From: PoT sp049331405
Lineage (GTDB): Bacteria; Planctomycetota; Planctomycetia; Isosphaerales; Isosphaeraceae
Assembly: GCF_049331405.1 (NCBI RefSeq)
Contig: NZ_CP186274.1
Span: 2,046,001-2,110,000, forward strand
Reading direction: 5' to 3'
Length of the DNA stretch: 64,000 nt
Positions 44,673 to 54,605 of the stretch are shown here, in pieces. The translations under genes were made by a program, and so were the position numbers. The stretch's first letter is position 1. Each line of letters starts with the position of its first letter. The notes beneath the pieces were generated by a model, which worked only from the letters and a program-made list of their open reading frames with translations, ran no database searches and had not been told where the DNA came from.

Positions 44673-47624
44673 TCAGGTCGCGAGCGGCTTCGAGACCGGC
44701 CATCGGAGGCAGGCGACCATCAGCAACGCGAAGACCGCCAGCGAGGCGATGGAGATGATGCTCCCCCGGCGGAAGGTGTCGGGCTCGTATGTGTAGACGA
44801 GCGTATGCTTACCCGAAGGCACCGCCGCGCCTCGCATCATGCGGTTGGCGCGGTAGATCGTAGCGGGCTTGCCATCGATGGTGAGCCGCCAGCCCGGATA
44901 AAAGATGTCGGCCAGTACGACGACCCCGGGCTTCTGGAGGTCCGCCTCCATCTCCACGCGCTGGGGACCATAGTGCTTGATGATGACCTTCTCGTCATCG
45001 GTCGGGGCCGAGTTGGGCAAGTACGGCGATAGCTCGGTGGCCCTGTCCTCGTCGAGCCAGGCGAGGACCGAGGGGTCATAGGCTCGCAGGTTGGGATCGT
45101 TCCAGAAGGGGTCGTTCGCATAGAGGATCTCCTCCATCGGCTTTTCCCGATCCGAGCGATCCATCCGGGTGATCGGCTTGGTGTAGCGGGCCTGGTGGAC
45201 GACCCAGGCGCGGGGCCGGGCGACCTTGTTGCGGTAGATCCGAAAGTCTTCTCGCTCGATCCATTCCCGCTCGCGCTTCTCGTCCCTCGGTTCCTTGAAG
45301 AACTCGGGCGGCGGATAGATCTGCTCGGAGTCGGGGAGGAAGGCGGCGAAGCCCCGGTCCTCGTCGGTAAAGCCATTGGGATAGCCGGGGACGACGAAGT
45401 AGCGCGTGTTCCAGAGGTCGAACGCGCGTCTTGGGTAGTAGATCACCTTATCGCGAGGCTTGGCACCCAGCCACTTGGCCGTCGCGGCGTCGATCTCGCG
45501 AGGGAAGCCGCCGAAGAACCAGTCGTAGTCCCAGAGCTCGGCCACGCCCAGCGTCCAGGTATAGTGGATGTCATACGCGAGTCCATACTTCGGCTGGATC
45601 GTGTCTCGCTCCCAGACGACGAAATCCTTGACCCGATCGTCCGCCTTCTCCGTGATCCAGCTCACCGGGTTCCAGATCGGCATGCGATGGACCCGGTACG
45701 GGCCATCCGAAGGCTTGGCCTTCTCGGCCGCCTCGAGCAGTTCGACCACCCTGGGTTTCTTCTCCATCACCGACTGGTCGACGGTGAAGACATATCGGGA
45801 GTTGGCGAGCGCCAGGTCTCCCGTCATCGCCAGCAACGCGATGGCGCCGGCCGCGATCGGGGCGCGGCTCCCTCGCAGGATCAACGCGAAGCCGAGCAGG
45901 GCGATCGCGCTCGCCTGGGCGAACGACCAGCGCAGCTCGGAGTAAGCTCCGAAGGTATCGAAAGGGCCGAAGGGGGAGGTCATCGTCTCCGTGGCCGACT
46001 TCATCCACGAGAGGATCCCCCCCTGGCCCCCGATCGTCACGAGGAGCGCGATCAGGCTCGATCCGAGCACGACCGACGTGACCGCCAGCGTCCGTTTCTT
46101 GCGAACCCCACGCATCAAGTCATCCCAGCCAAGCCCGGCGAGCCCGGCCAGAGCGAGCACCGTGAAGCTCAACAGCTTGCTCGGGAAGCGGAACTGGCGG
46201 AAGCCGGGGAGGACGGTGGCGAGGAGCCAGTAGAAGCTGCCGTCGCCATCGCGGAGGAGTCGGTCCTGCCGGAGCGCCGTCGACTGCATCGGGTCGTGCG
46301 GCCCGATCCTGGCCTCCAGCGCCGGGGACCATCGCGCCCACCAGATGGGGCTCGAGAACTCGCCGATGCTCGCGAGCAGGCTCAGCAACGCGATCGCCGA
46401 GAGCCAGGCCCGCCACGGAGATCCGTTCCGGAAGCCGAGAGCCCCGAACGCCAGGAGCGTCGTGAGCCCCCCGAGGTAAAGCGACGGGACCCAGATTTTC
46501 GGGTGGGCCGACCGGGGCGGGACCGCGCTCAGCCACGAACGATTCCCCTCGAAGTTGGTCCCGAACACGTTGGGCCAGAAGAACTCGACGACCCGCAAGG
46601 GCTCGAGGCTGAACGGGTAGATGTCGTGCGGGCTGCCGCCGACCGCCCGGCCGCTCTGCCCAGTGAACTCGACCACCGGCAGGAGTTGGACCGCCGACAA
46701 GGCCCCCGAGAGCGCGGCGGCCCCCGTCAGGCCGACGAACATCGGCACCAGCACGTTCTTGCGACCCGAGCGGAACCAGTACCAGAGCAGGCCGAGCCCT
46801 CCCAGGCCCCAAGCCGCGAGCACAGCCGTCGGGACGTACGCCATCCACGGCAAAGGGAGGGGAACCTTGTGCCGAGGTCGGAACTGCGGCATGACCTCGG
46901 CCAGCATGATGGTGACGACGAACCAGGCGACGAGCGCCCCGGCCGCCATCGCAATCCTCAACCCTGTGCGCGACGCGGAGGGCGCACGCCTCGGCTTCCG
47001 CATCCAGGCGAGGCCCACGGCGTAGCCCCCCGCACAGATCCCGATGATATACGACGACTCCGGGTCGCCGCCGAGGGTCTGCATCGTCAGCACGACGGCC
47101 AGTTCGAGCAGTGCCCAGTGCTTCCCCAGCCGCAGCCAGCGATCCACGGCGCGGAAGCCGAGCGGCGTCCAGGCGGCCCCGACGAGGTAGATGATGTTGC
47201 AGTATTGGAAGAGGATCGGCGCTGCGAAGGCGTACGAGAGGGCGGCGAGGGTCGAACCCGTCCAGCTCGTCTTCCACGACCGGCAAAGGGCCAGCATCCC
47301 CGCGAAGGCGAGGATCGTGTGCGCCACGACGTAGAGCCGGGCGCCGACGGCGTAGGGGAACATCCGATAGATCAGCTTGCCCGGGTAGAAGACGGCCGCG
47401 GTCGGGTTGCCCAGCAGGGGCATCCCGGCGTTCTCCTCGGTCTCCCAGAGGGGCCAGCGGTGCGCATCCCACTCGCGCTCGACGAGCTGATAAAGCGGAT
47501 AATAGAAGTGGGCCGCGTCCCGGTATGCGAACTGCTTGCCGCGGATGAGGACGTTGCCGTAGCAGGCGGAGAGCAGGGCGAACAAACAGCCCGCGATCAA
47601 CGCGGGTGTCACGAACCGTCGCAT
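44673..47624 (-). CDS. YfhO-family large integral membrane protein
   Basis: 983 residues from the ATG at 47624. It starts with a membrane helix (FVTPALIAGCLFALLSACYG) and a YfhO-like opening containing DAAHFYYPLYQLVEREWDAH, then about 12 membrane segments to residue about 640. A large soluble domain follows (DYDWFFGGFPREIDAATAKW, EDFRIYRNKVARPRAWVV), with a final helix (ISIASLAVFALLMVACL) at the end. YfhO proteins are implicated in transferring sugars to teichoic acids in Firmicutes; the role in planctomycetes is unknown. The closing TM and FYPGWRLTIDGKP segment are typical of the family. Confidence 0.85.
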   Translation of the reverse strand: MRRFVTPALIAGCLFALLSACYGNVLIRGKQFAYRDAAHFYYPLYQLVEREWDAHRWPLWETEENAGMPLLGNPTAAVFYPGKLIYRMFPYAVGARLYVVAHTILAFAGMLALCRSWKTSWTGSTLAALSYAFAAPILFQYCNIIYLVGAAWTPLGFRAVDRWLRLGKHWALLELAVVLTMQTLGGDPESSYIIGICAGGYAVGLAWMRKPRRAPSASRTGLRIAMAAGALVAWFVVTIMLAEVMPQFRPRHKVPLPLPWMAYVPTAVLAAWGLGGLGLLWYWFRSGRKNVLVPMFVGLTGAAALSGALSAVQLLPVVEFTGQSGRAVGGSPHDIYPFSLEPLRVVEFFWPNVFGTNFEGNRSWLSAVPPRSAHPKIWVPSLYLGGLTTLLAFGALGFRNGSPWRAWLSAIALLSLLASIGEFSSPIWWARWSPALEARIGPHDPMQSTALRQDRLLRDGDGSFYWLLATVLPGFRQFRFPSKLLSFTVLALAGLAGLGWDDLMRGVRKKRTLAVTSVVLGSSLIALLVTIGGQGGILSWMKSATETMTSPFGPFDTFGAYSELRWSFAQASAIALLGFALILRGSRAPIAAGAIALLAMTGDLALANSRYVFTVDQSVMEKKPRVVELLEAAEKAKPSDGPYRVHRMPIWNPVSWITEKADDRVKDFVVWERDTIQPKYGLAYDIHYTWTLGVAELWDYDWFFGGFPREIDAATAKWLGAKPRDKVIYYPRRAFDLWNTRYFVVPGYPNGFTDEDRGFAAFLPDSEQIYPPPEFFKEPRDEKREREWIEREDFRIYRNKVARPRAWVVHQARYTKPITRMDRSDREKPMEEILYANDPFWNDPNLRAYDPSVLAWLDEDRATELSPYLPNSAPTDDEKVIIKHYGPQRVEMEADLQKPGVVVLADIFYPGWRLTIDGKPATIYRANRMMRGAAVPSGKHTLVYTYEPDTFRRGSIISIASLAVFALLMVACLRWPVSKPLAT

Positions 47625-48062
47625 CGTTTCGAAACTCCAGGGGATACAACCACGCGACAAGGCGATGAGCACGCGCGATGAAGGATGAAGGACGCCCCTC
47701 GCGCAGGGTCAGCACCAATCCTAACACGTCGGGGCGTTCGCCTGGATGGGGCGAGTCGGGACGGGCCCTCGGGAGAGTCCGTCCGTCGTTGATACGTACA
47801 TGCGAAACATCCGGCGCATCCGGAACGGCCGAAAAAATGCGGGCGCAGGACGCTTCGAGGTGATATGATGTCGTTGAGTGCACCCTTGATTCGCACCGAT
47901 ATTGTGGTAAGTGTAGGAAATGCCTAGGTTCCGGCCTCGGTCTGCAGGTCCGTACCCATCCGGCCCTGGCCCAGACACGCTCGCCTGGGGAACCGGCGTA
48001 GAGTCGCTTGTCCACATCTCCTCTGTGGTGTGCGGTTCCGATCCTGGACAGGAGTCTGTTCG
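47625..48062. other. Divergent intergenic region, no gene recognised
   Basis: 438 bases between the YfhO-type gene and the STAS gene. It includes a short A/T-rich stretch near 47865-47920 that may carry the STAS gene's promoter, but no pair of boxes is convincing. A GATGAAGGATGA motif occurs near 47679. Confidence 0.45.
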
Positions 48063-48422
48063 ATGTCGCAAGCCTCGCGTCGTCATCTTCGCTTGGAAAC
48101 GATCGATGGGGTTACCGTCGTAAGCTTCGTGGATACGAAGATCGTCACCGAGGAGAATATTCAAGAGGTCGGCGATCAGCTCTACAGCCTGGTCGAAGAC
48201 GAAGGGCATACCAAGCTCTTGCTGAACTTCGGCAATGTGCAGTACCTGTCGAGCGCCGCACTCGGCAAGCTGATCAACCTCAAGAAGAAGGTGGGCGCGG
48301 TCAAGGGCAAGCTGAAGCTCTGCTGCATCCACCCCGACCTGCTTGAAGTCTTCCGGATCACCCGCCTCGACCAGGTCTTCGAGATCTACGCCGAGGAACA
48401 GGCCGCCCTCGACAAGTTCTGA
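48063..48422 (+). CDS. STAS-domain anti-anti-sigma factor
   Basis: 119 residues from the ATG at 48063. The fold has VVSFVDTKIVTEENIQEVGDQ, LLLNFGNVQYLSSAALGKLI and the final FRITRLDQVFEIYAEEQA. The serine pair in LSSAALGKL (Ser63, Ser64) is the usual phosphorylation site of RsbV/SpoIIAA-like proteins. Such proteins bind and sequester an anti-sigma kinase when dephosphorylated. The window offers a SpoIIE-type phosphatase at 6.8 kb, but no kinase. The gene stands alone before a large inverted repeat and mutS. Confidence 0.88.
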   Translation: MSQASRRHLRLETIDGVTVVSFVDTKIVTEENIQEVGDQLYSLVEDEGHTKLLLNFGNVQYLSSAALGKLINLKKKVGAVKGKLKLCCIHPDLLEVFRITRLDQVFEIYAEEQAALDKF

Positions 48423-48727
48423 GCGAATCAGGACCTACTCGACGCGACCCGGCTTTGCTACGCTACGCCGCGATTCGTCCCGACCCGACCTGATCTCGGT
48501 ACCGACTCACAAACCGTTTTCGGTTCGAATCGACCTCCTCTCGCGGATGGATCGAGCGCCTCACGCATTGACACCTTGGACTTATTCGATGCATCAAAGA
48601 GAGCGGCCGGGACGGCCGCCGACGTCTCCGCCGGGCGCGGGGCGACGGCCGTCCCGGCCGCTCGACCGTCGGTAGGAAACCGTCTGATTCGATTATCCAA
48701 CACCTCGCGCAGCCCTCGGCGAAACCC
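48423..48727. other. Intergenic region with long inverted repeat; no gene recognised
   Basis: 305 bases between the STAS gene and mutS. It contains a sequence GGTTCGAATC that looks like a tRNA T-loop but does not form a cloverleaf. The inverted repeat is listed separately. Confidence 0.5.
48601..48663. repeat. 18-base perfect inverted repeat, 27-base loop
   Basis: Arms GAGCGGCCGGGACGGCCG (48601-48618) and its exact complement (48646-48663), with a loop of 27 bases. It lies between the STAS gene and mutS. It could be a factor-dependent terminator or regulatory hairpin; no T-run is seen. Confidence 0.6.
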
Positions 48728-51337
48728 ATGAGCGAGCCTGCCCTGACCCCGATGATGCAGCAGTACCGCGAGCTCAAGGCTCGAGACCCGGACGCGCTGC
48801 TGCTCTTCCGCATGGGCGACTTCTACGAGATGTTCGGCGAGGACGCCGAACGCGCGGCCGCCCTGCTAGGCCTGGCGCTGACGACCCGCGACAAGGGGCC
48901 GAACGCCGTGCCGATGGCCGGCTTCCCCCATCCCGCGCTCGAGACGTACCTCGCCAAGCTCGTCCAGGCCGGTCAGCGCGCGGCGGTCTGCGAGCAGGTC
49001 GAGGACGCCAAGCTCGCCAAGGGGCTCGTGCGCCGGGATGTGGTCCGCGTCGTCACCCCCGGGACCCTGACCGACGACGGCATGCTCGACCCCAAGACCG
49101 CGAACTACCTCGCGGCCGTGGTCGACGTCGGCGGCAAGCTCGGCCTGGCCTGGGTCGAGATCTCCACGGGGCGGTTCTCGCTCACGGGCGTCTCGCGCAC
49201 CGAACTCGCCGACGAGATGGCCCGGCTGAACCCGGCCGAGACCCTCGTCTCCGAGACCAGCATTGACGCCCCCTGGCTCCGCGCCTTGCGCGGGCAGTCC
49301 TTCACGACGATCACCTCGCGGCCGTCCTGGGATTTCGTCGGCGAGCAGGCCCGCAACGCCCTCTACCAGCACTTCGGCACGAAGACCCTCGCCGGCTTCG
49401 GCATCGACGACCAGGCCCCCGAGGTCCAGGCAGCGGGTGCGCTGATCGCCTACCTGCGCGACACGCAAAAAGGGTCGATCGGCCACATGACGCGGCTGAC
49501 CCCCTATCGCCGGGGGGACGTCCTCGCGCTCGACGAGATGACGCGCCGGAGCCTGGAACTCACGCGGACCCTGCGCGACGGCAAGCGCGAAGGCTCCTTG
49601 CTCCAGGTCATCGACCGCACCTGCACGCCGATGGGGGCTCGGCTCCTGGCCGACTGGCTCACATCGCCGCTCACCCGCGCCGAGCCGATCATCGAGCGTC
49701 ACGAGGCCGTCGCCGAGTTGCTCAAGGACTCGTCGCTACGGACCGACCTCCGCAGCTCATTGGGCGAGGCCTATGACCTCGAGCGGCTGGCGGCTCGTGT
49801 CGGCACGGGCCGTGCGACCCCGCGCGACCTCGTCGCGTTGGCCAGGACCCTCGCGCTACTGCCCAAGATCCGGGCGAGGCTGACCGCCCGGTCCTCCAAG
49901 CGGCTCAACGAGCTGGAGTCGGCGCTCGAGCTCTGCCCGGAAGTCCGCTCGGCCATCGAGTCGGCCATCGCCGACGACCCGCCGCTCGCCTTGAAGGAGG
50001 GGGGGCTCATCCGCCCCGGATACCACCCCGACCTCGACGAGCTCCGCGAGATCGCCCGCGGCGGCAAGACCTGGATTGCCAGGTTCCAGGCCGAGCAGAT
50101 CCGGCAGACGGGGATCAACAACCTCAAGGTCGGCTTCAACAAGGTCTTCGGCTACTACATCGAGATCACCAACTCGCACGGCTCGAAGGTCCCCGCCGAC
50201 TACATCCGCAAGCAGACGGTCAAGAACGCCGAGCGCTACATCACGCCCGAGCTCAAGGAGTATGAGGACAAGGTCCTCCGCGCCGAGGATCGGGCGTGTG
50301 AGCTGGAATATGAGCTGTTCACAACCTTGCGCGACCGCGTTGCGGCCGAGGCCCCGCGCCTGATCCAGGCGGGGGCCGTGCTGGCTCAGGTCGATGTGCT
50401 TTCCGCCCTGGCGGAACTCGCGGCGATGCAGGGATATTGCCGCCCGGAGATCCTCGCCGAGCCGGTCCTCGAGATCGACGGCGGTCGCCATCCGGTGCTG
50501 GACGTCCTGATGCCCCCCGGGCACTTCGTCCCGAACGACACGAAGCTCGGCCCCGACTCGGGCTCGATCGTCGTCATCACCGGGCCGAACATGGCGGGCA
50601 AGAGCACGTACATCCGGCAGGTCGCGCTCAACGCCATCCTCGCGCAGATCGGCAGCTATATCCCGGCGAAGTCGGCGAAGATCGGGCTGGTCGATCGCCT
50701 CTTCGCCCGCGTCGGTGCCACGGATGAGTTGGGGCGAGGGCAGAGCACATTCATGGTCGAGATGACCGAGACGGCGAACATCCTCAATAATGCGACCTCG
50801 CAGAGCCTCGTCATCCTCGACGAGATCGGCCGCGGCACGAGCACGTTCGACGGCATCTCGCTCGCCTGGGCGATCACCGAGCATATCCACGACAACCTCG
50901 GCAGCCGCACGCTCTTCGCGACGCACTACCACGAACTTGTGGAGTTGGAGAAGACCAAGCCCCGGCTCCGCAACGCGAACGTGGCGGTGCGCGAGAGCGA
51001 GGGAGAGGTCGTCTTCCTGCACCGGATCGTCCCCGGAGGCGCGGATCAGAGCTACGGCATCCACGTCGCGAGGCTGGCCGGCGTGCCGAGCCCCGTCCTG
51101 GCGCGGGCCCGCGAGATCCTCGCGTTCCTGGAGAAGCAGCACGGGCCAGACCCCGGGCCGTCGCAGTCGGCCGGGCCGATCCGCAAGGTGAAGTCGGGGC
51201 GGGCCTTGCAGAACAGCCTCTTCGCCGCCTTGCCCGACCCTCTGGTCGACGAGCTGCGGCAGGTCGACCCGGCGCAGCTCTCCCCCGAGCAGGCCCTGGA
51301 GCTGATTCGCAGGCTGCAGGAGCTCGCCGACGCCTGA
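48728..51337 (+). CDS. mutS: DNA mismatch repair protein MutS
   Basis: 869 residues, normal for MutS1. It binds base mismatches and starts repair with MutL. The mismatch-contacting motif FYEMF is at residues 32-36 (Phe32, Glu34). Connector, lever and clamp domains follow, then the ATPase with Walker A GPNMAGKST (619-627), the segment STFMVEMTETANILNNA, Walker B LVILDEIGRGTSTFDG, and ATHYHEL. The C-terminal part (RALQNSLFAALP) leads to a short dimerisation tail. It stands 100 bases before the sigma-receptor fusion. No mutL is in the window. Confidence 0.97.
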   Translation: MSEPALTPMMQQYRELKARDPDALLLFRMGDFYEMFGEDAERAAALLGLALTTRDKGPNAVPMAGFPHPALETYLAKLVQAGQRAAVCEQVEDAKLAKGLVRRDVVRVVTPGTLTDDGMLDPKTANYLAAVVDVGGKLGLAWVEISTGRFSLTGVSRTELADEMARLNPAETLVSETSIDAPWLRALRGQSFTTITSRPSWDFVGEQARNALYQHFGTKTLAGFGIDDQAPEVQAAGALIAYLRDTQKGSIGHMTRLTPYRRGDVLALDEMTRRSLELTRTLRDGKREGSLLQVIDRTCTPMGARLLADWLTSPLTRAEPIIERHEAVAELLKDSSLRTDLRSSLGEAYDLERLAARVGTGRATPRDLVALARTLALLPKIRARLTARSSKRLNELESALELCPEVRSAIESAIADDPPLALKEGGLIRPGYHPDLDELREIARGGKTWIARFQAEQIRQTGINNLKVGFNKVFGYYIEITNSHGSKVPADYIRKQTVKNAERYITPELKEYEDKVLRAEDRACELEYELFTTLRDRVAAEAPRLIQAGAVLAQVDVLSALAELAAMQGYCRPEILAEPVLEIDGGRHPVLDVLMPPGHFVPNDTKLGPDSGSIVVITGPNMAGKSTYIRQVALNAILAQIGSYIPAKSAKIGLVDRLFARVGATDELGRGQSTFMVEMTETANILNNATSQSLVILDEIGRGTSTFDGISLAWAITEHIHDNLGSRTLFATHYHELVELEKTKPRLRNANVAVRESEGEVVFLHRIVPGGADQSYGIHVARLAGVPSPVLARAREILAFLEKQHGPDPGPSQSAGPIRKVKSGRALQNSLFAALPDPLVDELRQVDPAQLSPEQALELIRRLQELADA

Positions 51338-51437
51338 CGCCCGCTCCCGGCATTTCGCGAGAAAGTCGGAACAGTCCTGCCGACGCCCGCCTCATTCCCT
51401 ACAGTAGAACCCTCCACATCACGCGGGAGTTGTTCGC

Positions 51438-54400
51438 ATGGGGAAGATATCTGGGGCAGGGGAGCTCGTCCTGGAGGATCTCCGGACGCTCTATACGTTG
51501 GGCAACGCGGGAGGCCGGACGGATGGCCAACTCGTCTCCGCGTTCCTCGCGGGGGATACGCACGCCTCGGAGGAAGCCTTCGGGGTCCTCGTCGGGCGGC
51601 ATGGGTCGATGGTCATGGGGGTCTGCCGCCGGATCCTGATGGATCGCCACGCGGCCGAGGATGCCTTCCAGGCCACGTTCCTGGTCCTGGCCAGGCGGGC
51701 CCGATCCATCAGGCGTTCCGAATCCATCGGCGGCTGGCTGCACCGGGTCGCCCGGCGCATCGCCGTCCGCGCCGGCAAACGTGCCGGCCGCAATCGCCCG
51801 ACGCAGCAAGACCTCGTGATCCACGCCGAGTCCCTCGTCGCCGAGCAACCCTCGCCGGGCGAAGCCGTCGACCGCGCCGAGCTTCGCTCTCTCCTGGACG
51901 GCGAGATCGATCGCCTCGACCCCGCCCAGCGCCAGATCGTCGTCCTCTGCGACCTCGAAGAACTCACGTATGAACAAGCGGCCGAGCGACTCCACTGGCC
52001 CGTCGGGACGGTCAAGAGCCGCCTCTCTCGCGGCCGCATCCAGCTCCGCGAACGCCTGATCCGCCGGGGCCTGGCGCCCGCCCTCGTGGCCGGCACGGGC
52101 GCCGTCTGCGGTGGCGATGCCCTGGCATCCCTCTCCGCCCCCCTTGTTCAGCAGGTGATCCGCACCGCGATGATCACCCTCTCCGGCTCGCCGTCGGTCC
52201 CCGCCGCGGTGTCATCCCTGGCTGTCGAGGAGCTAAAATCATCTGCGGTTTCGAGGCTCCTGAAATGGACGGTTGCTGCGCTCTTGATGGGCGGCGGATC
52301 GGTCGCCGCGTGGATCGTGGCCACAGGATCGGATCGGCCCAGGGACATGACCAAGTCCCCCTCGCCAGTCCAGGTGGCCCTCGCGCAGGATCCCAAACCG
52401 GATGATGTGCCTACCCTGAAGTTGTCGGCGCGAGGCCAGGTCGTAGACGCTCAGGGCCGACCGGTGTCGAACGCTCGCGTCTACATACGCGAATGGGCCA
52501 TCAACCGGACGGGTGGTGCAAACAAGGCCCAGCACGAGGAGATGATGCGGACGGGGATGCTGCCCGACATCCTCGCGCAGGCGAAGACCGACGCGGAGGG
52601 CCGATTTCAACTCGAGGACGTGAATGCCACCGGATTCCCCGGCCGGGAAGATAATCGCGTCCTAGGCAAGTCCTGGTTCCCCTGGGATCTCGTGGTGCTG
52701 GCGGAAGGGCACGGGGTCGCCTGGGCCCGGCTGACCCCGCAGAATCAACGCGAGCCCTTGAAAATCTCGCTTCCCGCGGAGGCCACGCTCCGCGGGAAAA
52801 TCCAGGGAACGGACGGCAAGCCGATCCCGGGGGCAAAGCTCCGGGTTGTCGACGTGGCCGCCTTGAATGACGATGTGCGTGGTGACCTCCAGACCACCAA
52901 CGACCGACTTTCCCTCCACTGGTCCTCCGTCCCGCTCGAGGCGGTCGCCGACCAGGATGGATGGTTCGTGCTGAGGAACCTGCTCGCGGATCGACGCATC
53001 AGCCTCTTTGCCCTGTCCGATGGGTTTCAACAGCAAAGCATCTATGCGGCGACAACCCCGGGGGCGCAGCCGGATCTCGAGGATCGGACGTTCCATTTCA
53101 GCCGTGAGGTGAAGACCAGGCATCCGGTCCAGACCGGCGAGTTGAGCGTGATCCTCACGAAGCTGGATCACCAACTATCGGGACGACTCGCCTTCGAGGG
53201 GACCGACGAGCCGGCCGCCGGAACCATGGTGTGGTTCCACCAGATGAAGCAGATCAAGACCGATCGCGACGGGCGTTTCCTCTTCAAGGACCTGCCGGCA
53301 GGGACTGTCGAGATCCATGCCTGGGCCAGCGATAAAGAATGGGCACCGCTGGATGTGATGGTCGAGATCCCCAAGGATCCCAAGATCCTCGAACGGACGT
53401 TCCGCTTGCCTCGGGGCATCGCCGCCTCGGGTCAGGTCGTTGATAGTCGTGGGGCGGGCATCGCGGCAGTCACGCTTCGCTACGAAACCACGCCGGAAGG
53501 TGAAGGCCTCCCTACTCAGTTCCTCATCGAGGCGACGACCGACGCCAAGGGAGTTTTCCAGCTCCACGTCCCTGCGGGACCAGGCAAGATCGTCATCAGC
53601 AAGGTCCCCGATGGATTCACCGGGCCGGGCGGCCGATTCGTCGGCGCAAAGCCCGATGACCAGTTCTCGCTATCCGTCGCAGGGCCGTCGGGGACGACGC
53701 TCGACAACCTGACGATCGCCCTCGAGCAAGCGGGGCGCGTCACGATCCAGGCTATCGACGCGAACGACCAGCCCCTGGGCGAAGTCGAAGCCCGCCGGTA
53801 TGGGATCGGGTTGCCCGATAAAACTCCGCAAACCACCGACGCAAAGGGATTCGTCGAGATCGTCGGCCTCGAGCAAGAAGGGGCTTATACCATCGACCTG
53901 ATCCATGCAGGCAAGTCGATCGGCGCCCGCGTCGAGGTCTCGGCGAAGGACGCCCTTGAGGCGAAGGGGCCGGTCAGGGTCAAGCTCTCCGCGCTCGGCG
54001 TTCTCGAAGGCCGCGTGCTGGATGAGGCGGGGAAACCGCTCCTCGGCCCGGTGCTCTGGCTCCGGACCAACGCCAAGAGCCCCCGGATGATCGGGGCTCC
54101 CGTCGAGGGCAAGAACGAGGTCAAGGAGGACGGCTCATTCCGGTTCGACGGCCTGATCCCGGGGGGCTCGTACTACGTCGACGTCCAGGTCGCCGGGCAT
54201 GCTGGTCAGAACAGCAAATATGTCGTCGTGAAGTCGGGCGCGTCGGAAACCCTCGAGCCGTTCCGCCTGCCGATCACGAATCGGAACTTGCGTGGCATCG
54301 TCGTCGATCCCCGCGGCCAGCCCGTGGCGAATGCCACGGTGAGCTACGACCAGCGCCGGGGGAATTATTACACCAACGCAAGCGGCCGATGGTTCATGAA

Positions 54401-54593
54401 TACGGACGCGTCGGGCCACTTCGAGCTGACTGGGCTCCCGCTCCGCGGGCTCGCGGTCATGGCCTATCGTTCGCCGACCGGTCCCGACCGCTCGATTCGG
54501 AACCTGATCCGCCAGGACGTCGCCGACGACCAGGCCGAGGTCCGCGTCGTCCTGCCCGATGCGCGTCGCAAACTCCAAGGGATCGAAGATTAA
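51438..54593 (+). CDS. ECF sigma factor fused to a transmembrane segment and carboxypeptidase-regulatory-like repeats
   Basis: 1051 residues. Residues about 30-110 are sigma region 2 (RRILMDRHAAEDAFQATFLV, then ESIGGWLHRVARRIAV) and about 148-208 are region 4 (LTYEQAAERLHWPVGTVKSR). An Ala-rich linker leads to one membrane helix at about 275-297 (LLKWTVAALLMGGGSVAAW). The remaining 750 residues carry about six or seven CarboxypepD_reg-like units, each opening with a short pattern such as GQVVDAQGRPVSNARVYI, GKIQGTDGKPIPGAKLRV, GRVLDEAGKPLLGPVLWL and GIVVDPRGQPVANATVSY. The layout suggests a membrane-tethered sigma factor with an external sensor. Planctomycetes are known for long ECF sigma factors with such tails. 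A partner of the same repeat type follows directly. Confidence 0.9.
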   Translation: MGKISGAGELVLEDLRTLYTLGNAGGRTDGQLVSAFLAGDTHASEEAFGVLVGRHGSMVMGVCRRILMDRHAAEDAFQATFLVLARRARSIRRSESIGGWLHRVARRIAVRAGKRAGRNRPTQQDLVIHAESLVAEQPSPGEAVDRAELRSLLDGEIDRLDPAQRQIVVLCDLEELTYEQAAERLHWPVGTVKSRLSRGRIQLRERLIRRGLAPALVAGTGAVCGGDALASLSAPLVQQVIRTAMITLSGSPSVPAAVSSLAVEELKSSAVSRLLKWTVAALLMGGGSVAAWIVATGSDRPRDMTKSPSPVQVALAQDPKPDDVPTLKLSARGQVVDAQGRPVSNARVYIREWAINRTGGANKAQHEEMMRTGMLPDILAQAKTDAEGRFQLEDVNATGFPGREDNRVLGKSWFPWDLVVLAEGHGVAWARLTPQNQREPLKISLPAEATLRGKIQGTDGKPIPGAKLRVVDVAALNDDVRGDLQTTNDRLSLHWSSVPLEAVADQDGWFVLRNLLADRRISLFALSDGFQQQSIYAATTPGAQPDLEDRTFHFSREVKTRHPVQTGELSVILTKLDHQLSGRLAFEGTDEPAAGTMVWFHQMKQIKTDRDGRFLFKDLPAGTVEIHAWASDKEWAPLDVMVEIPKDPKILERTFRLPRGIAASGQVVDSRGAGIAAVTLRYETTPEGEGLPTQFLIEATTDAKGVFQLHVPAGPGKIVISKVPDGFTGPGGRFVGAKPDDQFSLSVAGPSGTTLDNLTIALEQAGRVTIQAIDANDQPLGEVEARRYGIGLPDKTPQTTDAKGFVEIVGLEQEGAYTIDLIHAGKSIGARVEVSAKDALEAKGPVRVKLSALGVLEGRVLDEAGKPLLGPVLWLRTNAKSPRMIGAPVEGKNEVKEDGSFRFDGLIPGGSYYVDVQVAGHAGQNSKYVVVKSGASETLEPFRLPITNRNLRGIVVDPRGQPVANATVSYDQRRGNYYTNASGRWFMNTDASGHFELTGLPLRGLAVMAYRSPTGPDRSIRNLIRQDVADDQAEVRVVLPDARRKLQGIED

Positions 54594-54605
54594 GGAGAGG
54601 ACACC

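Noticed and set aside
45195..47681. Open frame of 828 codons on the plus strand
   Set aside because: Fully antisense to the YfhO-type gene; product is Arg/Glu/Gly/Pro-rich without any domain. Such frames arise from G/C-rich third positions.
47679..47690. GATGAAGGATGA word, also seen in inverted form near 43886-43897
   Set aside because: Too short and only two copies; could be chance or a dispersed motif, not a mobile element by itself.
48522..48531. GGTTCGAATC, like a tRNA T-loop
   Set aside because: Flanking bases do not form a T-stem, and no acceptor or anticodon arms can be built around it.
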